Assembly (NCBI RefSeq): GCF_003130705.1
Contig: NZ_CP021354.1
Coordinates: 6,324,001-6,388,000, forward strand
Source of the DNA: Rhodococcus oxybenzonivorans
GTDB taxonomy: Bacteria > Actinomycetota > Actinomycetes > Mycobacteriales > Mycobacteriaceae
Direction of reading: 5' to 3'
DNA length: 64,000 nt
The stretch's first letter is position 1. Each line of letters starts with the position of its first letter. Positions 54,834 to 63,919 of this stretch are shown here, in pieces. The notes beneath the pieces were generated by a model that did not search any database, was not told where the DNA came from, and saw only the letters and a program-made list of their open reading frames with translations. The position numbers and the translations under genes were made by a program.

Positions 54834-56549
54834 ATGAAACATGGCGTAACGACACGTGCGGCACACCGACGCCGGATGGCGTCGGGGCTTCTGGCGCCCG
54901 GCGTGCTGGGACTTGCCGCGCTGCTTGCCGCCCCCTGGTCGAACCCCGGGGCGCCTACGACGACGGCCACGGCCCTGACTGCTGCAGCCTCGACCGCGTG
55001 TTACGACATGGTGAGCATCGCAGTTGCCGGGCGCAACGACGCGCCGCACGCGGGCACGCACCAGATGCTGGTGGCGCCCGACGGCACGCCGCTCCCGGCG
55101 GCTCTGTCCAGCGAGTACAGCAGCGACTGGGTGGATCCGGTGGTCAACGCACCCGGTCAGGCCGTCGGCGAGGGTTCCTACGCCGCCGTCTACATCGACT
55201 ATCCGGCGAATATGTCGTCGTACGAGGACGCGGTGAATGTCGGTGTCGACAACACCGAAACCGTGATGCGTACGATCGCCGCCTCCTGCCCGGACACGAA
55301 GTTCGCCATCGTCGGCTATAGCGAGGGCGCCGATGTGGCGCGCCGGGTCGCGATGGAAGTCGGTAACCAGGAAGTCGGCGAGGGCGGCTACGACATCGTC
55401 GACCCGGCATCCGTGGTCGGTGTGGTGATCCTGGCGGATGCCGGACGTGAAGTCGGCGGGGGCCCCTTCCCCGGCGCCGAGAACGAATTCCGCAATCCCG
55501 ACGGATTCGATCTCGCCTACCAGTCCGGCGGCAACAGCGCTCCGGGGCGGGGCGCCCTACCGGGCACATCCGGCGGATTCGGCGCGCTGGACGGCAAAGT
55601 GGCGTCCTTCTGTTCGGAAGGAGACCTGACCTGCTCCGCGCCGGACAACATCGCCCTGCTGCAGCTCGCCGTCAACCTGGGCAGACAACTGAACGTCGAT
55701 GCGCTCGAACGCGAAGGCCTGACCATCGCGACAGCACAGGACATGGCGACGGTTCTCGGACAGATCGCCCTCGCCGCGTTTGCCGACATCCAGTCGCAGG
55801 AGAACTGGATGCAGTCGGACGAGACGTTCCTCGACGTTCTCATCAAGGTGTCGGACCCCGCCTACAAGCCCGGTACCCCAGTGGCACAGTCGAATACACC
55901 CGCCGGACCGCTCTCGCCGAACCAGGCAATCGACCTGGTCTACCTGCCTGCCAAGGTTCGCAACGAGATCATCGGATTCATCGCGGACAACGAGAATACC
56001 GTCGCCGTAGTGATGAGCGATCCCTATCAGCAGACCCTCGGTCCGGGAACAGGTCATCACTTCGACTATTGGCGCGACGCCGACCCCGCGGGCGGAAAGC
56101 CGTTGACCTCTTCGCAATACGCCGCCGCCTGGCTGACTCATCTGGCCCGGGAAGCAGAGAAGGGACAGCCGGCGGCCCGCGCCGCCGACGCGTCCGCTAC
56201 CGCTCTCGTCGCGTCGTCCGCCTCGACAGCGGACCCGAGCGACACCGCGTTGACTACCTCGACGACGTCCACCGCGACGAAAGAGCTTCTGTCTTCGACT
56301 GATTCGTCCACCGTGCCGACGACGACATCATCGGCCGTCCCCACCGCCGCTCCCCTGGCACCCACGGCGGCCGTGGTCACGCCCGACACGTCGGCCGCGT
56401 TCTCGGAGGAGCCGTCACCGTCCGCGGCGGCGGCAGCCACCGACACCCCGCCCACACAGCAAGAGGTCCCGACGACGGTAGAGGTGACCGAACCGGAAAC
56501 GACGACGATCCCGACCACCACGACCGCTCCACCGTCGCCGGTGCAGTAG
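54834..56549 (+). CDS. Cutinase-like/PE-PPE-domain-like secreted serine esterase
   Basis: The 571-residue secreted alpha/beta hydrolase has a signal peptide (RRRMASGLLAPGVLGLAALLAAP). A catalytic domain runs from about 55 to 440 with nucleophile S163 in VGYSEGADVARR and cysteines C56 and C152 placed as the cutinase disulfide. A likely catalytic His lies in GPGTGHHFDYW near 406. The last 130 residues are a Ser/Thr/Pro/Ala-rich low-complexity tail, probably a wall-spanning linker. Substrates could be cell-envelope lipids or polyesters. ATG 54834 is preferred to 54822. Confidence 0.8.
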   Translation: MKHGVTTRAAHRRRMASGLLAPGVLGLAALLAAPWSNPGAPTTTATALTAAASTACYDMVSIAVAGRNDAPHAGTHQMLVAPDGTPLPAALSSEYSSDWVDPVVNAPGQAVGEGSYAAVYIDYPANMSSYEDAVNVGVDNTETVMRTIAASCPDTKFAIVGYSEGADVARRVAMEVGNQEVGEGGYDIVDPASVVGVVILADAGREVGGGPFPGAENEFRNPDGFDLAYQSGGNSAPGRGALPGTSGGFGALDGKVASFCSEGDLTCSAPDNIALLQLAVNLGRQLNVDALEREGLTIATAQDMATVLGQIALAAFADIQSQENWMQSDETFLDVLIKVSDPAYKPGTPVAQSNTPAGPLSPNQAIDLVYLPAKVRNEIIGFIADNENTVAVVMSDPYQQTLGPGTGHHFDYWRDADPAGGKPLTSSQYAAAWLTHLAREAEKGQPAARAADASATALVASSASTADPSDTALTTSTTSTATKELLSSTDSSTVPTTTSSAVPTAAPLAPTAAVVTPDTSAAFSEEPSPSAAAAATDTPPTQQEVPTTVEVTEPETTTIPTTTTAPPSPVQ

Positions 56550-56561
56550 AGAAGTTACCGC

Positions 56562-58826
56562 TCAGCGCCGGGCGAGAGCGCGGTCGGCGAGTGCACCGAC
56601 GACGGGAGCGAGGTTCTGGGCGTGCCCGAGCGTCAGATGGTTGTCGTCGCGGTACACCAGGTCGTTGCCGACGATCACCGGACAGCGGTCGGGGGTGCAG
56701 AAGAGTGAGGTGAGGTCGGCGTACTGACCCCCGCCGGCCGCGGTCGCCGCCGCCTCGGCCGCGATACCGGCGGAGTTCACCGCGGCACCGTGCGGCGGCG
56801 AGCAGGCCGTGGCGTCGTCGAGGTGACCGGACAGACAGGTCGGCACGGTGGAGCGCGGATCGGGGATGGGGCCGAGAACGAGAACGGCCGCGCCGGTGGA
56901 CCGCAATTGCGCCACCATGCGGGTCACGCCGTCGATCCAGGCCTGGTCGTAGGTGGTAAATCCGAAGTCGCCGCCGTACCGCCGGGACATGCTCACCACA
57001 ATCAGTTGTGGACGCTCGGCCTGTAGCCGGGCGGTCACCTCGCCGCGCCACTGCTCGCACTCGGAGTACGCCCGGCCGAGATAAGGACTGGTGATGGGCA
57101 GCTCCATCAAGGGACAGGTGACCTTGCCCATCGTCGTGAGCCGCCAGTGTCGCTGCTCGGCGACCGGCTCGAACGCCGGGTGCCACATCGCGGCATGTGA
57201 GTCGCCGACGAGGGCCACCGTGGTGGCCGAAGCAGGATCACCCGACACGCAGTCCTCCAGCCCGACCTCGAGCCAGGAGCGCACGCAGCCGTTGTTGAAA
57301 ACCGCCGGCTTGTCGGCCGGGGCGTCGGCGAGTGGCGGGGTCAGATTGGACGGGACGGCGCGCAGCTCGGCCGAATGCGCGACCGCGGCCGCCACCTGTG
57401 CGGTCACTTGCTGCACCGCCGCGTCGTGCGGGTCGACGGTGGGGACCGCCGTGACCTCCGGCGCGGTGACCGTGAGCGCCTCGGCCGCTGCACCCTGGCC
57501 CACCGGCATAGGTCGCAATACCAGCAGTACGAGCGCCGCGCAGACGGCGAGCACGGTGACGGCGCCGCCGAGAGCCAGGCTGCGCGTGTCCGACCGACGC
57601 AGTGGAGCAGCGAACCGCGCGGGGTTCTCGATGAATCGCAGCGTGAGGACGGCGAGGCCGCCCGACAGCGCGACCGCCGCGAGCCGGTCGAAGAGGCTCA
57701 GGGAATGGCCGAGCAGCGGCGGCAAGAGCAGCAGCACGGGCCAGTGCCAGAGGTACCAGGAGTACGACACCCGACCTATCGCCCGCATCGGGGCAAGCGA
57801 GAGTCCACGGGCGGCGCCCAGTCGGGGTTCGGCGCAGCCGGCGCCGATCACCAGCACCGTGCCGAGCACGGGCAGCAGGGCGGCGGTCCCGGGGTAGGGC
57901 GTCGTCTCGTCCAGCGCGAAACAGCCCAGAAGAATCAGGACCAGTCCCGCCCATCCGGCGACGGCAGCGGGAAGCGCCGGCAACCGGCGCCACAACGGGA
58001 CGGACAACGCGACCAGCCCGCCGGCGGCCAGTTCCCACGCTCGCGAGGGCAGGGAGAAGTACGCCCACGGCGGCAGCGTGCTCGTCCAGGCCATCGAAAT
58101 CGCGAACGACACGGCCGTCACGAGTGCGAGACCGAACAGAAACGGCCACACGGAGGGTGAGGCCTCGCCGTCGGCGCGCCTTCGAGCGCGCCGGACCAGC
58201 CAGACCGTGCCGATGATCAGCGCAGGCCACAGCAGGTAGAACTGTTCTTCCACGCCGAGTGACCAATAATGCTGAAACGGCGACGGAGGTGTATCGGCGG
58301 ACAGGTAGTCGGTGCCCTGCAGGGCGAGCCGGTAGTTGCCGACGTAGAGCGCGCTGGCTATCCCGTCGCCCAGAACGGCCCGGGCTTGAAGCGGCGGCAG
58401 GAGCATGGCCGCACCGACCGCGGTGACCACCAGCACGGTGACACCGGCGGGCAGCAGCCGCCTGGCCCGCGCCGCGTAGAACCGGGCGAGCCGCACATTC
58501 CCGGTGGCGGTCACGTCCCGCCACAGCAGCCCGGTGATGAGGAAGCCGGACACGACGAAGAACACGTCGACGCCCACGAATCCGCCGTCGAGGCCGGGAA
58601 CGCCCGCGTGGAACAACACGACTGCCAGCACTGCGACGGCCCGCAAGCCTTCGATGTCGGTGCGGAACCCGGTGCCGGGTGCTCGCCGATTGTCTGGACG
58701 CTCCGTCGCTCCACGATCGGGGCGATGACGACCGGCTCCGCGCCGCCGTTCCGGAGTCTCGACGATATTCACTCGACCATCGGTCCTCTCCCGAAGCCAG
58801 CCCCGGATTCCTGTGGCACCCGTCAT
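56562..58826 (-). CDS. OafA-type acyltransferase with C-terminal SGNH domain
   Basis: This 754-residue membrane acyltransferase has an Acyl_transf_3 domain of about ten helices at 55-420: FRTDIEGLRAVAVLAVVLFHAG with the catalytic His, GGFVGVDVFFVVSGFLITGLL, and EEQFYLLWPALII. After one more helix comes an extracytoplasmic SGNH hydrolase-like domain with block I VALVGDSHAAMW and the terminal Asp-His in YRDDNHLTLGHA. Such enzymes O-acylate surface polysaccharides or other envelope molecules. It converges with the esterase gene, 12 bp between the stops. Confidence 0.88.
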   Translation of the reverse strand: MTGATGIRGWLRERTDGRVNIVETPERRRGAGRHRPDRGATERPDNRRAPGTGFRTDIEGLRAVAVLAVVLFHAGVPGLDGGFVGVDVFFVVSGFLITGLLWRDVTATGNVRLARFYAARARRLLPAGVTVLVVTAVGAAMLLPPLQARAVLGDGIASALYVGNYRLALQGTDYLSADTPPSPFQHYWSLGVEEQFYLLWPALIIGTVWLVRRARRRADGEASPSVWPFLFGLALVTAVSFAISMAWTSTLPPWAYFSLPSRAWELAAGGLVALSVPLWRRLPALPAAVAGWAGLVLILLGCFALDETTPYPGTAALLPVLGTVLVIGAGCAEPRLGAARGLSLAPMRAIGRVSYSWYLWHWPVLLLLPPLLGHSLSLFDRLAAVALSGGLAVLTLRFIENPARFAAPLRRSDTRSLALGGAVTVLAVCAALVLLVLRPMPVGQGAAAEALTVTAPEVTAVPTVDPHDAAVQQVTAQVAAAVAHSAELRAVPSNLTPPLADAPADKPAVFNNGCVRSWLEVGLEDCVSGDPASATTVALVGDSHAAMWHPAFEPVAEQRHWRLTTMGKVTCPLMELPITSPYLGRAYSECEQWRGEVTARLQAERPQLIVVSMSRRYGGDFGFTTYDQAWIDGVTRMVAQLRSTGAAVLVLGPIPDPRSTVPTCLSGHLDDATACSPPHGAAVNSAGIAAEAAATAAGGGQYADLTSLFCTPDRCPVIVGNDLVYRDDNHLTLGHAQNLAPVVGALADRALARR

Positions 58827-59003
58827 ATTGCCAACGATGCGGCAGGGTACCCGACAGCCACGCCGCGTCAGCCTGCAGCATGTCCGCGCTCGACGTCACC
58901 GAGTGGGCGATCTTCCCGATCGTGATCCAGGTCATTGTGATCTTGGACCTGCTCGAGTAACCCTGTGCCCTTCGATATCGACTGCGAAAACGAAGGTGAT
59001 CCG

Positions 59004-59243
59004 ATGAGCGGCCATTCCGAACTGTCATTCGCGCTCGATCTCACGCTCGACGAGGCACGACGGCGTACCGCGGTGCTCGAGGCCATCGGGGACGACTGGG
59101 ACCCTGTCGCCGTCCTCGCGGAAGAAGAGCGCGCCTACGACCTGCTGTATTCGGGTCTCGACGCCGAGCAGCAGCGCATCTACGACGAACTCGTGGCGGC
59201 GGGTGTGCTCCCGGATCGGACGGTAGGCCGCGTCACCGATTGA
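59004..59243 (+). CDS. Small acidic protein (DUF6400-like)
   Basis: The 79-residue soluble protein MSGHSELSFALDLTLDEARR contains the pattern LEAIGDDWDPVAVLAEEERAYDLLYSGLDAEQQRIYDELVAAGVLP. I associate this with an actinobacterial small family annotated DUF6400; the name is from memory and uncertain. It is mostly helical and acidic. ATG 59004 has GAAGGTG upstream. Function unknown. Confidence 0.68.
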   Translation: MSGHSELSFALDLTLDEARRRTAVLEAIGDDWDPVAVLAEEERAYDLLYSGLDAEQQRIYDELVAAGVLPDRTVGRVTD

Positions 59244-59265
59244 TCCGTTATATTCCTCCGCCGCA

Positions 59266-59286
59266 GCAGTAGGTCGCGACTACTGC
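59266..59286. terminator. Short hairpin between convergent genes
   Basis: The stem GCAGTAG/CTACTGC (7 bp) with a 7-nt loop lies in the 36-bp space between the convergent genes ending at 59243 and 59280 and includes the HxlR stop codon. No U-tract, so termination is only a suggestion. Confidence 0.4.
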
Positions 59287-59681
59287 GCGCGGCCGTCGTA
59301 CCTCTCACGAGCCGTGGTCACGTCGTCCATGTTGTGTTCCGCCCACTGTTTGACCGCTCTGAGGATCGGCAGTAGCGACCTACCGAGTTCGGTGAGCTCG
59401 TAGTCGACGCGGACGGGCACCGCCGCAGTCACTTCGCGTGCGACGAGGCCGTCCCGTTCGAGCGCTCGAAGAGTCTGGGTCAGCATCTTCTGACTGACCC
59501 CGGCGAGTTCGCGCGCCAGTTCGGAGTACCTTCGCGAACCCTGACCCAGCGCGACGAGAATGAGCGACACCCACTTGTCGCTGATCCGGTCGAGGAGCTG
59601 ACGACTCGGGCAGTTCGCCAGATACACGTCATACTCTCGCTTTGCCGCATGTCGCGCTTGTCCTGCGGTTGTCGTCGCCAT
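59280..59681 (-). CDS. HxlR-family transcriptional regulator
   Basis: This 133-residue winged-helix regulator has CPSRQLLDRISDKWVSLILVALGQGSRRYSELARELAGVSQKMLTQTLRALERDGLV, then the HxlR wing VRVDYELTELGRSLLPIL. The N-terminal Cys in NCPSR is the redox- or aldehyde-sensing residue in several homologues. It is divergent from the oxidoreductase at 59787 with a 105-bp shared promoter and probably controls it. An imperfect inverted repeat around GGTGCCTACTT...AGTAGTCAGGC (about 59714-59744) may be its site. Confidence 0.88.
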   Translation of the reverse strand: MATTTAGQARHAAKREYDVYLANCPSRQLLDRISDKWVSLILVALGQGSRRYSELARELAGVSQKMLTQTLRALERDGLVAREVTAAVPVRVDYELTELGRSLLPILRAVKQWAEHNMDDVTTARERYDGRAQ

Positions 59682-59786
59682 CGGGCGCCCCTTTTGCTTC
59701 GTTACGCACTTTCAGGTGCCTACTTCCCAACGGAGAGTAGTCAGGCGATTCTGAACCGGCAACAGCGACTACCGAAGGGGTGCACC

Positions 59787-60704
59787 ATGCGAGCAATAGT
59801 GACAACCGGGGCCGAGGACGTGAAGATCATCGAGGTGGCAGTGCCGGACGTAGGACCCGGGGAAGTCCGAATCGAACTCCGCGCGGCGGCAGTCAATCCA
59901 GTGGACTTCCAGACCAGGCAAGGCATCTATCACCGGCTCGGATGGATAGATCAGCCCGACGGCGCGGGCCTGGGCTGGGATGCGGCCGGGATCGTGGACG
60001 CGCTGGGTGATGGTGTGGTGGGACCCGCCGTCGGCACGAGGGTCGTCGCCCTGCACGACCGGCTGGATGCACCGCTCCGCGCCTTCGCGGACTATGTCGT
60101 CGTTCCGGCCACTGCGGTGGCCCGCATTCCGGACGGCCTGAATTTCGCCGGAGCGGCAACGCTGCCCCTCAACCTGTCGACCGCAGATCAGGCACTCGAT
60201 CTCCTCGGTGATCCCGCGGGCAGAACGCTGCTGGTGACCGGCGCGGCCGGTGGAGTGGGCGGGTTCGCCGTCCCGCTCGCGGTCGAGAGGGGATGGACGG
60301 TCAGCGCACTCGGCCGCCCCACCGACACCGATTTTCTGCGGTCCGCGGGTGCGGTACAGGTTCTCGGCGAAATCCCGCCGACCCGGTTCGACGCCGTGTT
60401 CGATACCGCGGCACTCGGAGACGCGGCGGTTTCCGCGGTGGTCGACGGCGGAACCTATGTGGGCGTCGTGCCGCCGGCAAAGCCCGGGGCCGTGCGCGGC
60501 GTCGACGTTCAGGCCGTGATGGTCCACCACGACGGAGCCAGGCTCGAGAAACTGCTCAGCTCTGTCGCACGCACGGGAAGCGAGAACGCCCCGCTCGCGG
60601 TACGGATCGCCGGAACTTATCCGCTCGAGAAGGCGAATGAGGCGTTGGCCGCCCTCGATGCGGGCGGCTCGCGTGGACGCTGGGTGCTCACCTTCGAACG
60701 CTGA
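59787..60704 (+). CDS. NAD(P)H quinone oxidoreductase-like, zinc-free MDR family
   Basis: This 305-residue medium-chain reductase has the N-terminal GroES-like domain (GPGEVRIELRAAAVNPVDFQTRQG, GLGWDAAGIVDALGDGV). The nucleotide-binding motif is VTGAAGGVGGFAVPLA, and the C-terminal YPLEKANEALAALDAGGSRGRWVL is typical. The zinc-binding Cys/His of true alcohol dehydrogenases are missing. It likely reduces quinones or enones with NADPH. The divergent HxlR gene suggests induction by electrophiles or quinones. Confidence 0.87.
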   Translation: MRAIVTTGAEDVKIIEVAVPDVGPGEVRIELRAAAVNPVDFQTRQGIYHRLGWIDQPDGAGLGWDAAGIVDALGDGVVGPAVGTRVVALHDRLDAPLRAFADYVVVPATAVARIPDGLNFAGAATLPLNLSTADQALDLLGDPAGRTLLVTGAAGGVGGFAVPLAVERGWTVSALGRPTDTDFLRSAGAVQVLGEIPPTRFDAVFDTAALGDAAVSAVVDGGTYVGVVPPAKPGAVRGVDVQAVMVHHDGARLEKLLSSVARTGSENAPLAVRIAGTYPLEKANEALAALDAGGSRGRWVLTFER

Positions 60705-60766
60705 TTCCCGAACACCCTCCACATCGCCGATGATGGACTGCGACATCTCGTCGAGAGGAGGCAATC

Positions 60767-62149
60767 ATGACCGTTTCGATGCAGTCGTTCCTCGACGAGC
60801 TCGCCGACATCGTCGGTGCGTCCCACGTGCTCACCGATCCCGGCGTGGTTGCCGGCTATGTCACCGACTGGACCGGGCACTGGCAGGGGCACACCACCGC
60901 CGTGGTCCGGCCCGCCGACACCGGGCAGGTTTCGGCGGTTCTCGCCCTCTGCTCCCGCGCCGGCGTCGCCGTGGTTCCGCAGGGCGGCAACACCGGTCTG
61001 GTCGGTGGGTCGATCCCGATGGACGGGGAGGTGGTGCTCAGTACCACCCGGCTTTCCGTCATCGAACACGTCGACCCGATCGGCCGCACCATTGCCGCGG
61101 GAGCGGGTGTGACCATTGCCCGCGCCCGCGACGCGGCCCGCGAACACGGAGTGGAGTTCGGTGTGGACCTTGCCTCCCGCGAATCGGCAACCCTCGGCGG
61201 GATCGTCGCCACCAACGCCGGGGGCATCCGGGTAATCAAGAACGGCGACACCAGGTCTCAGCTGCTCGGCATCGAGGCGGTGCTGTCCGACGGGCGCGTT
61301 CTGACCCGATGGAAAGAGTTGACGAAAGACAACGTGGGGTACGGCCTGCCCGGCCTTCTCGCGGGCTCCGAGGGCACACTCGCCGTGATCACTCGCGTCC
61401 TGATGCGACTCGTACTACCCCCGAGCGCAACTCGGGTCGCTTTCGTCGCAGTCGGTTCGGTGGGTGACGCACTGATGGTGGTGGATCGCCTCGAGCGCGC
61501 CGGGCTGACGCTCGACGCCGCGGAGCTGATGACGAGGTCGGGTATCGACCTGGTCTGCCAACATCAGCAACTCCGGCGGCCACTTTCGGCCGACGCACCG
61601 TTCTGTGTCCTGGTGGAGGTGTCCGGTCGCGAGGACGCCGAGACCACGCTCCTCGAGGTTCTGGACGACAGCCATGAATTCGTGCTCGACGCCGTCGTGG
61701 AGGAAGGACCGGCGCACAGGCTGTGGCAATACAGGGAGAGCCACACCGAGTCGGTGGGCGCCGCTTCGTCCACGCCACCCGTGAAGTTGGACATTTCGAC
61801 GCCGCTGCGCGACATCGAGGCCTTCCTGAACGAGCTGACCACTGGCCTCGATCGACGCTTCCCCGGAGTGCGGGCGATCTGTTTCGGGCACGTGGCCGAC
61901 GGCAACATTCACGTCAATCTTCTCGACGCCGCGCCGGATCAGCGGGACACTCTGTCCGACTTCGTTTTTCATCTCGTCACCGACCACAACGGGAGCATCA
62001 GCGCCGAACACGGTGTCGGGCGGGCCAAGGCCCCCTGGATGACACTCGGACGAAGTGCGGTCGACCTCGACGTCATGCGGTCGATACGAGCAGCGCTGGA
62101 CCCCGCCGGGATCCTGAACCCCCACATCCTTCCCGCACGCAGGCCGTGA
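60767..62149 (+). CDS. FAD-binding oxidoreductase (GlcD/D-2-hydroxy-acid dehydrogenase type)
   Basis: This 460-residue flavoenzyme of the VAO/PCMH family binds FAD through VVPQGGNTGLVGGSIPMDGEVVLS and LGGIVATNAGGIRVIKNG. The C-terminal FAD-oxidase domain carries the metal-binding CFGHVADGNIHVN and the SAEHGVGRAK motif. It fits D-2-hydroxyglutarate, D-lactate or glycolate dehydrogenases. It starts 62 bp after the quinone-reductase-like gene and may be co-transcribed. GAGAGGAGG is just upstream of the ATG. Confidence 0.88.
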   Translation: MTVSMQSFLDELADIVGASHVLTDPGVVAGYVTDWTGHWQGHTTAVVRPADTGQVSAVLALCSRAGVAVVPQGGNTGLVGGSIPMDGEVVLSTTRLSVIEHVDPIGRTIAAGAGVTIARARDAAREHGVEFGVDLASRESATLGGIVATNAGGIRVIKNGDTRSQLLGIEAVLSDGRVLTRWKELTKDNVGYGLPGLLAGSEGTLAVITRVLMRLVLPPSATRVAFVAVGSVGDALMVVDRLERAGLTLDAAELMTRSGIDLVCQHQQLRRPLSADAPFCVLVEVSGREDAETTLLEVLDDSHEFVLDAVVEEGPAHRLWQYRESHTESVGAASSTPPVKLDISTPLRDIEAFLNELTTGLDRRFPGVRAICFGHVADGNIHVNLLDAAPDQRDTLSDFVFHLVTDHNGSISAEHGVGRAKAPWMTLGRSAVDLDVMRSIRAALDPAGILNPHILPARRP

Positions 62150-62159
62150 GATCGAACAA

Positions 62160-62621
62160 CTACGGACCTTCCTGGCCGTCGGCGAGATCGTCGAGGACGG
62201 CCGAAAGCCGGCGCATCGCTGCGAGCGCGTCACGTAATTTGTCGGGTCCCATGGCCTCGGCCAGGCGAGCGGCGAAGGCAGCATGCGCGGGGTCGATGCC
62301 GGTCACCGCTGCGCGCCCCGCCGGCGTGGGGGTGATGAGCTTGGCTCGTCGATGAGCGGGATTCGGCTGATACTCGGCGAGTCCACGCTCGACGAGCAGG
62401 TCGGCGATCCTCTGCACGCTCTGGCGCGTGATGCCCATTTCCCGTGCGACGCCGGCAACCGTCAGCGGCTGATTCAGTACGGCGCCGAGAACCTGCCACC
62501 ACGCGGCCGTGAGCCCCGCCGGACGTGCCAAGTCCTCGGCCACAGCGAGAAACTGACCGTTGAGTCGGAACGTTGTGAGGGCTGCCCCGCTGAGCAGTTC
62601 CTGTTCGGGCCGCTCACTCAT
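62160..62621 (-). CDS. MarR-family transcriptional regulator
   Basis: This 153-residue winged-helix regulator has the DNA-binding core LGAVLNQPLTVAGVAREMGITRQSVQRIADLLVERGLAEYQPNPAHRRAKLITPTPAGRAAV. Its start overlaps the end of the DJ-1-like gene by 4 bp, so both form one operon. It likely binds the palindrome at 63229-63263 and regulates its own operon. Confidence 0.88.
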   Translation of the reverse strand: MSERPEQELLSGAALTTFRLNGQFLAVAEDLARPAGLTAAWWQVLGAVLNQPLTVAGVAREMGITRQSVQRIADLLVERGLAEYQPNPAHRRAKLITPTPAGRAAVTGIDPAHAAFAARLAEAMGPDKLRDALAAMRRLSAVLDDLADGQEGP

Positions 62622-63229
62622 ACGGCCATGAGTTCATAGAATCCGGCCGGATCGCGGTGGCCGTAGAGCTTGAACCAGGACGCGAGAACGCTGGGCTCGA
62701 ATACATCCAGCCGAGCGAGGATTTCACGTGCAAACTCTACCGGTGCAGTGGCACTAGCGGTGATGAGATCGCGATCCGTGACGGCCGGCTCATCACGGTA
62801 GAGGCTTCCACCGGCGTATCCGACTCCCTCGAGGAATTCGGCAGCGTTGCTGGTGTGGTCGCGATCGTCGAGCAACCCGGCGAGCGCGAGGCCCCCTGTT
62901 GCCCCGCAGATCGCCGCCACCGGAACCCCGGCGGCGAGGAATTCGCGAGCTTTCTCGGCGAAGGGTGTGAACTGCTCGGTGGGCCAGATGTCGTTGCCCG
63001 CCAGAATCAGCATTGCACTGTCCTGCGGCCGAATCTTGTCCAACGTGGTGTCCGGGACCACGCGCATGCCGCCCATCGTGGTGATCGGATCCAGGGTGGA
63101 CCCGACCGTACTGACGGCGTAGCGACCAGGCTGCTTGTGCCAGGTGGGCTTGTTGATGTGGGCGATCGCGTGGCCTACCTCCCAGTCGGCGAAGGTGTCG
63201 TATACGGCGACGTGCACTGTTTCAGTCAT
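62618..63229 (-). CDS. DJ-1/PfpI-family protein
   Basis: This 203-residue protein has the class-I glutamine amidotransferase-like fold, with the nucleophile elbow AAICGATGGLALAGLL (C108) and the block SAMLILAGNDIWPTEQF. The family includes chaperone-like, glyoxalase and hydratase activities; the specific reaction is not evident. It is the first gene of the operon with marR, and its start codon overlaps the left arm of the operator. Confidence 0.87.
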   Translation of the reverse strand: MTETVHVAVYDTFADWEVGHAIAHINKPTWHKQPGRYAVSTVGSTLDPITTMGGMRVVPDTTLDKIRPQDSAMLILAGNDIWPTEQFTPFAEKAREFLAAGVPVAAICGATGGLALAGLLDDRDHTSNAAEFLEGVGYAGGSLYRDEPAVTDRDLITASATAPVEFAREILARLDVFEPSVLASWFKLYGHRDPAGFYELMAV

Positions 63230-63263
63230 GACAGAATGCTGTCATGATGGCAGCATTCTGTCA
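63229..63263. promoter_or_regulatory. 13-bp-arm palindromic operator of the DJ-1/marR operon
   Basis: TGACAGAATGCTG and its exact complement CAGCATTCTGTCA are separated by TCATGATGG, itself nearly palindromic. The left arm begins at the last base of the DJ-1-like start codon, so a bound repressor would block both promoter and translation start. This is a typical MarR autoregulatory site; binding is inferred. Confidence 0.8.
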
Positions 63264-63340
63264 ATGGTGAGCGATCGACTACGGCTCCGCGGGCCGATAA
63301 TCACTGGCTTCGGTTTCAGCGGACGTGATGTAGTGCGGTC

Positions 63341-63919
63341 ATGCCAACCTCCATTCGCCGGATGACGACGACGGACCTCGACCGCGCCGCGACCGTCCTC
63401 GGTGACGCCTTCGCCGACTACCCATGGACCAACTGGTGCGTCGCCGCGGACTCACACCAGCAGCGTGTGACCGAACTTCAGCGCCTGTATCTCGAGCACC
63501 TGGCGCTGCCACACGGTCTCGCGTACATCGACGAAGAACACAACGGTGTCGTAGCTTTCATCCCGCCGGACCTGCCCGAGCCGGAAGAATCGCTTGTAGC
63601 GAAGATCGTCGAACTCCATGGGGATCGTTTCGAGCACGCCGCCGAAGCGGAACAACGTTTGTCCGCGATGGACGTTCCGGACGACGCCTGGTGCTTGGCG
63701 ACCGCCGGAGTATCCCGCGCAGCGCGAGGCCGAGGACTGGGCGGTGACCTTCTGAAAGTCGGACTGGCCGAACTCGACCGACGCAACGCGGCATGTTGGC
63801 TCGATACCTCGACACACCGGAACCTGCCACTGTACGAACGTCACAACTTCGCGGTCGCCGACCACGTCGTCCTCGACGACGCACTCGAGGTGTGGAGAAT
63901 GCACCGGCCCGCGATCTGA
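63341..63919 (+). CDS. GNAT-family N-acetyltransferase
   Basis: The 192-residue acetyltransferase starts MPTSIRRMTTTDLDRAATVL. The acetyl-CoA-binding motif is GVSRAARGRGLGGDLLKVGL, followed by CWLDTSTHRNLPLYERHNF. N-terminal ADYPWTNWCVA resembles Eis/GNAT proteins acting on small molecules. It diverges from the DJ-1/marR operon; the palindrome at 63229-63263 is 78 bp upstream. Substrate unknown. Confidence 0.85.
   Translation: MPTSIRRMTTTDLDRAATVLGDAFADYPWTNWCVAADSHQQRVTELQRLYLEHLALPHGLAYIDEEHNGVVAFIPPDLPEPEESLVAKIVELHGDRFEHAAEAEQRLSAMDVPDDAWCLATAGVSRAARGRGLGGDLLKVGLAELDRRNAACWLDTSTHRNLPLYERHNFAVADHVVLDDALEVWRMHRPAI

Noticed and set aside
54599..55321. 240-codon plus-strand ORF overlapping the cutinase-like gene start
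   Set aside because: Out of frame with the signal-peptide-bearing esterase; its translation becomes Arg/Gly-rich shadow sequence.
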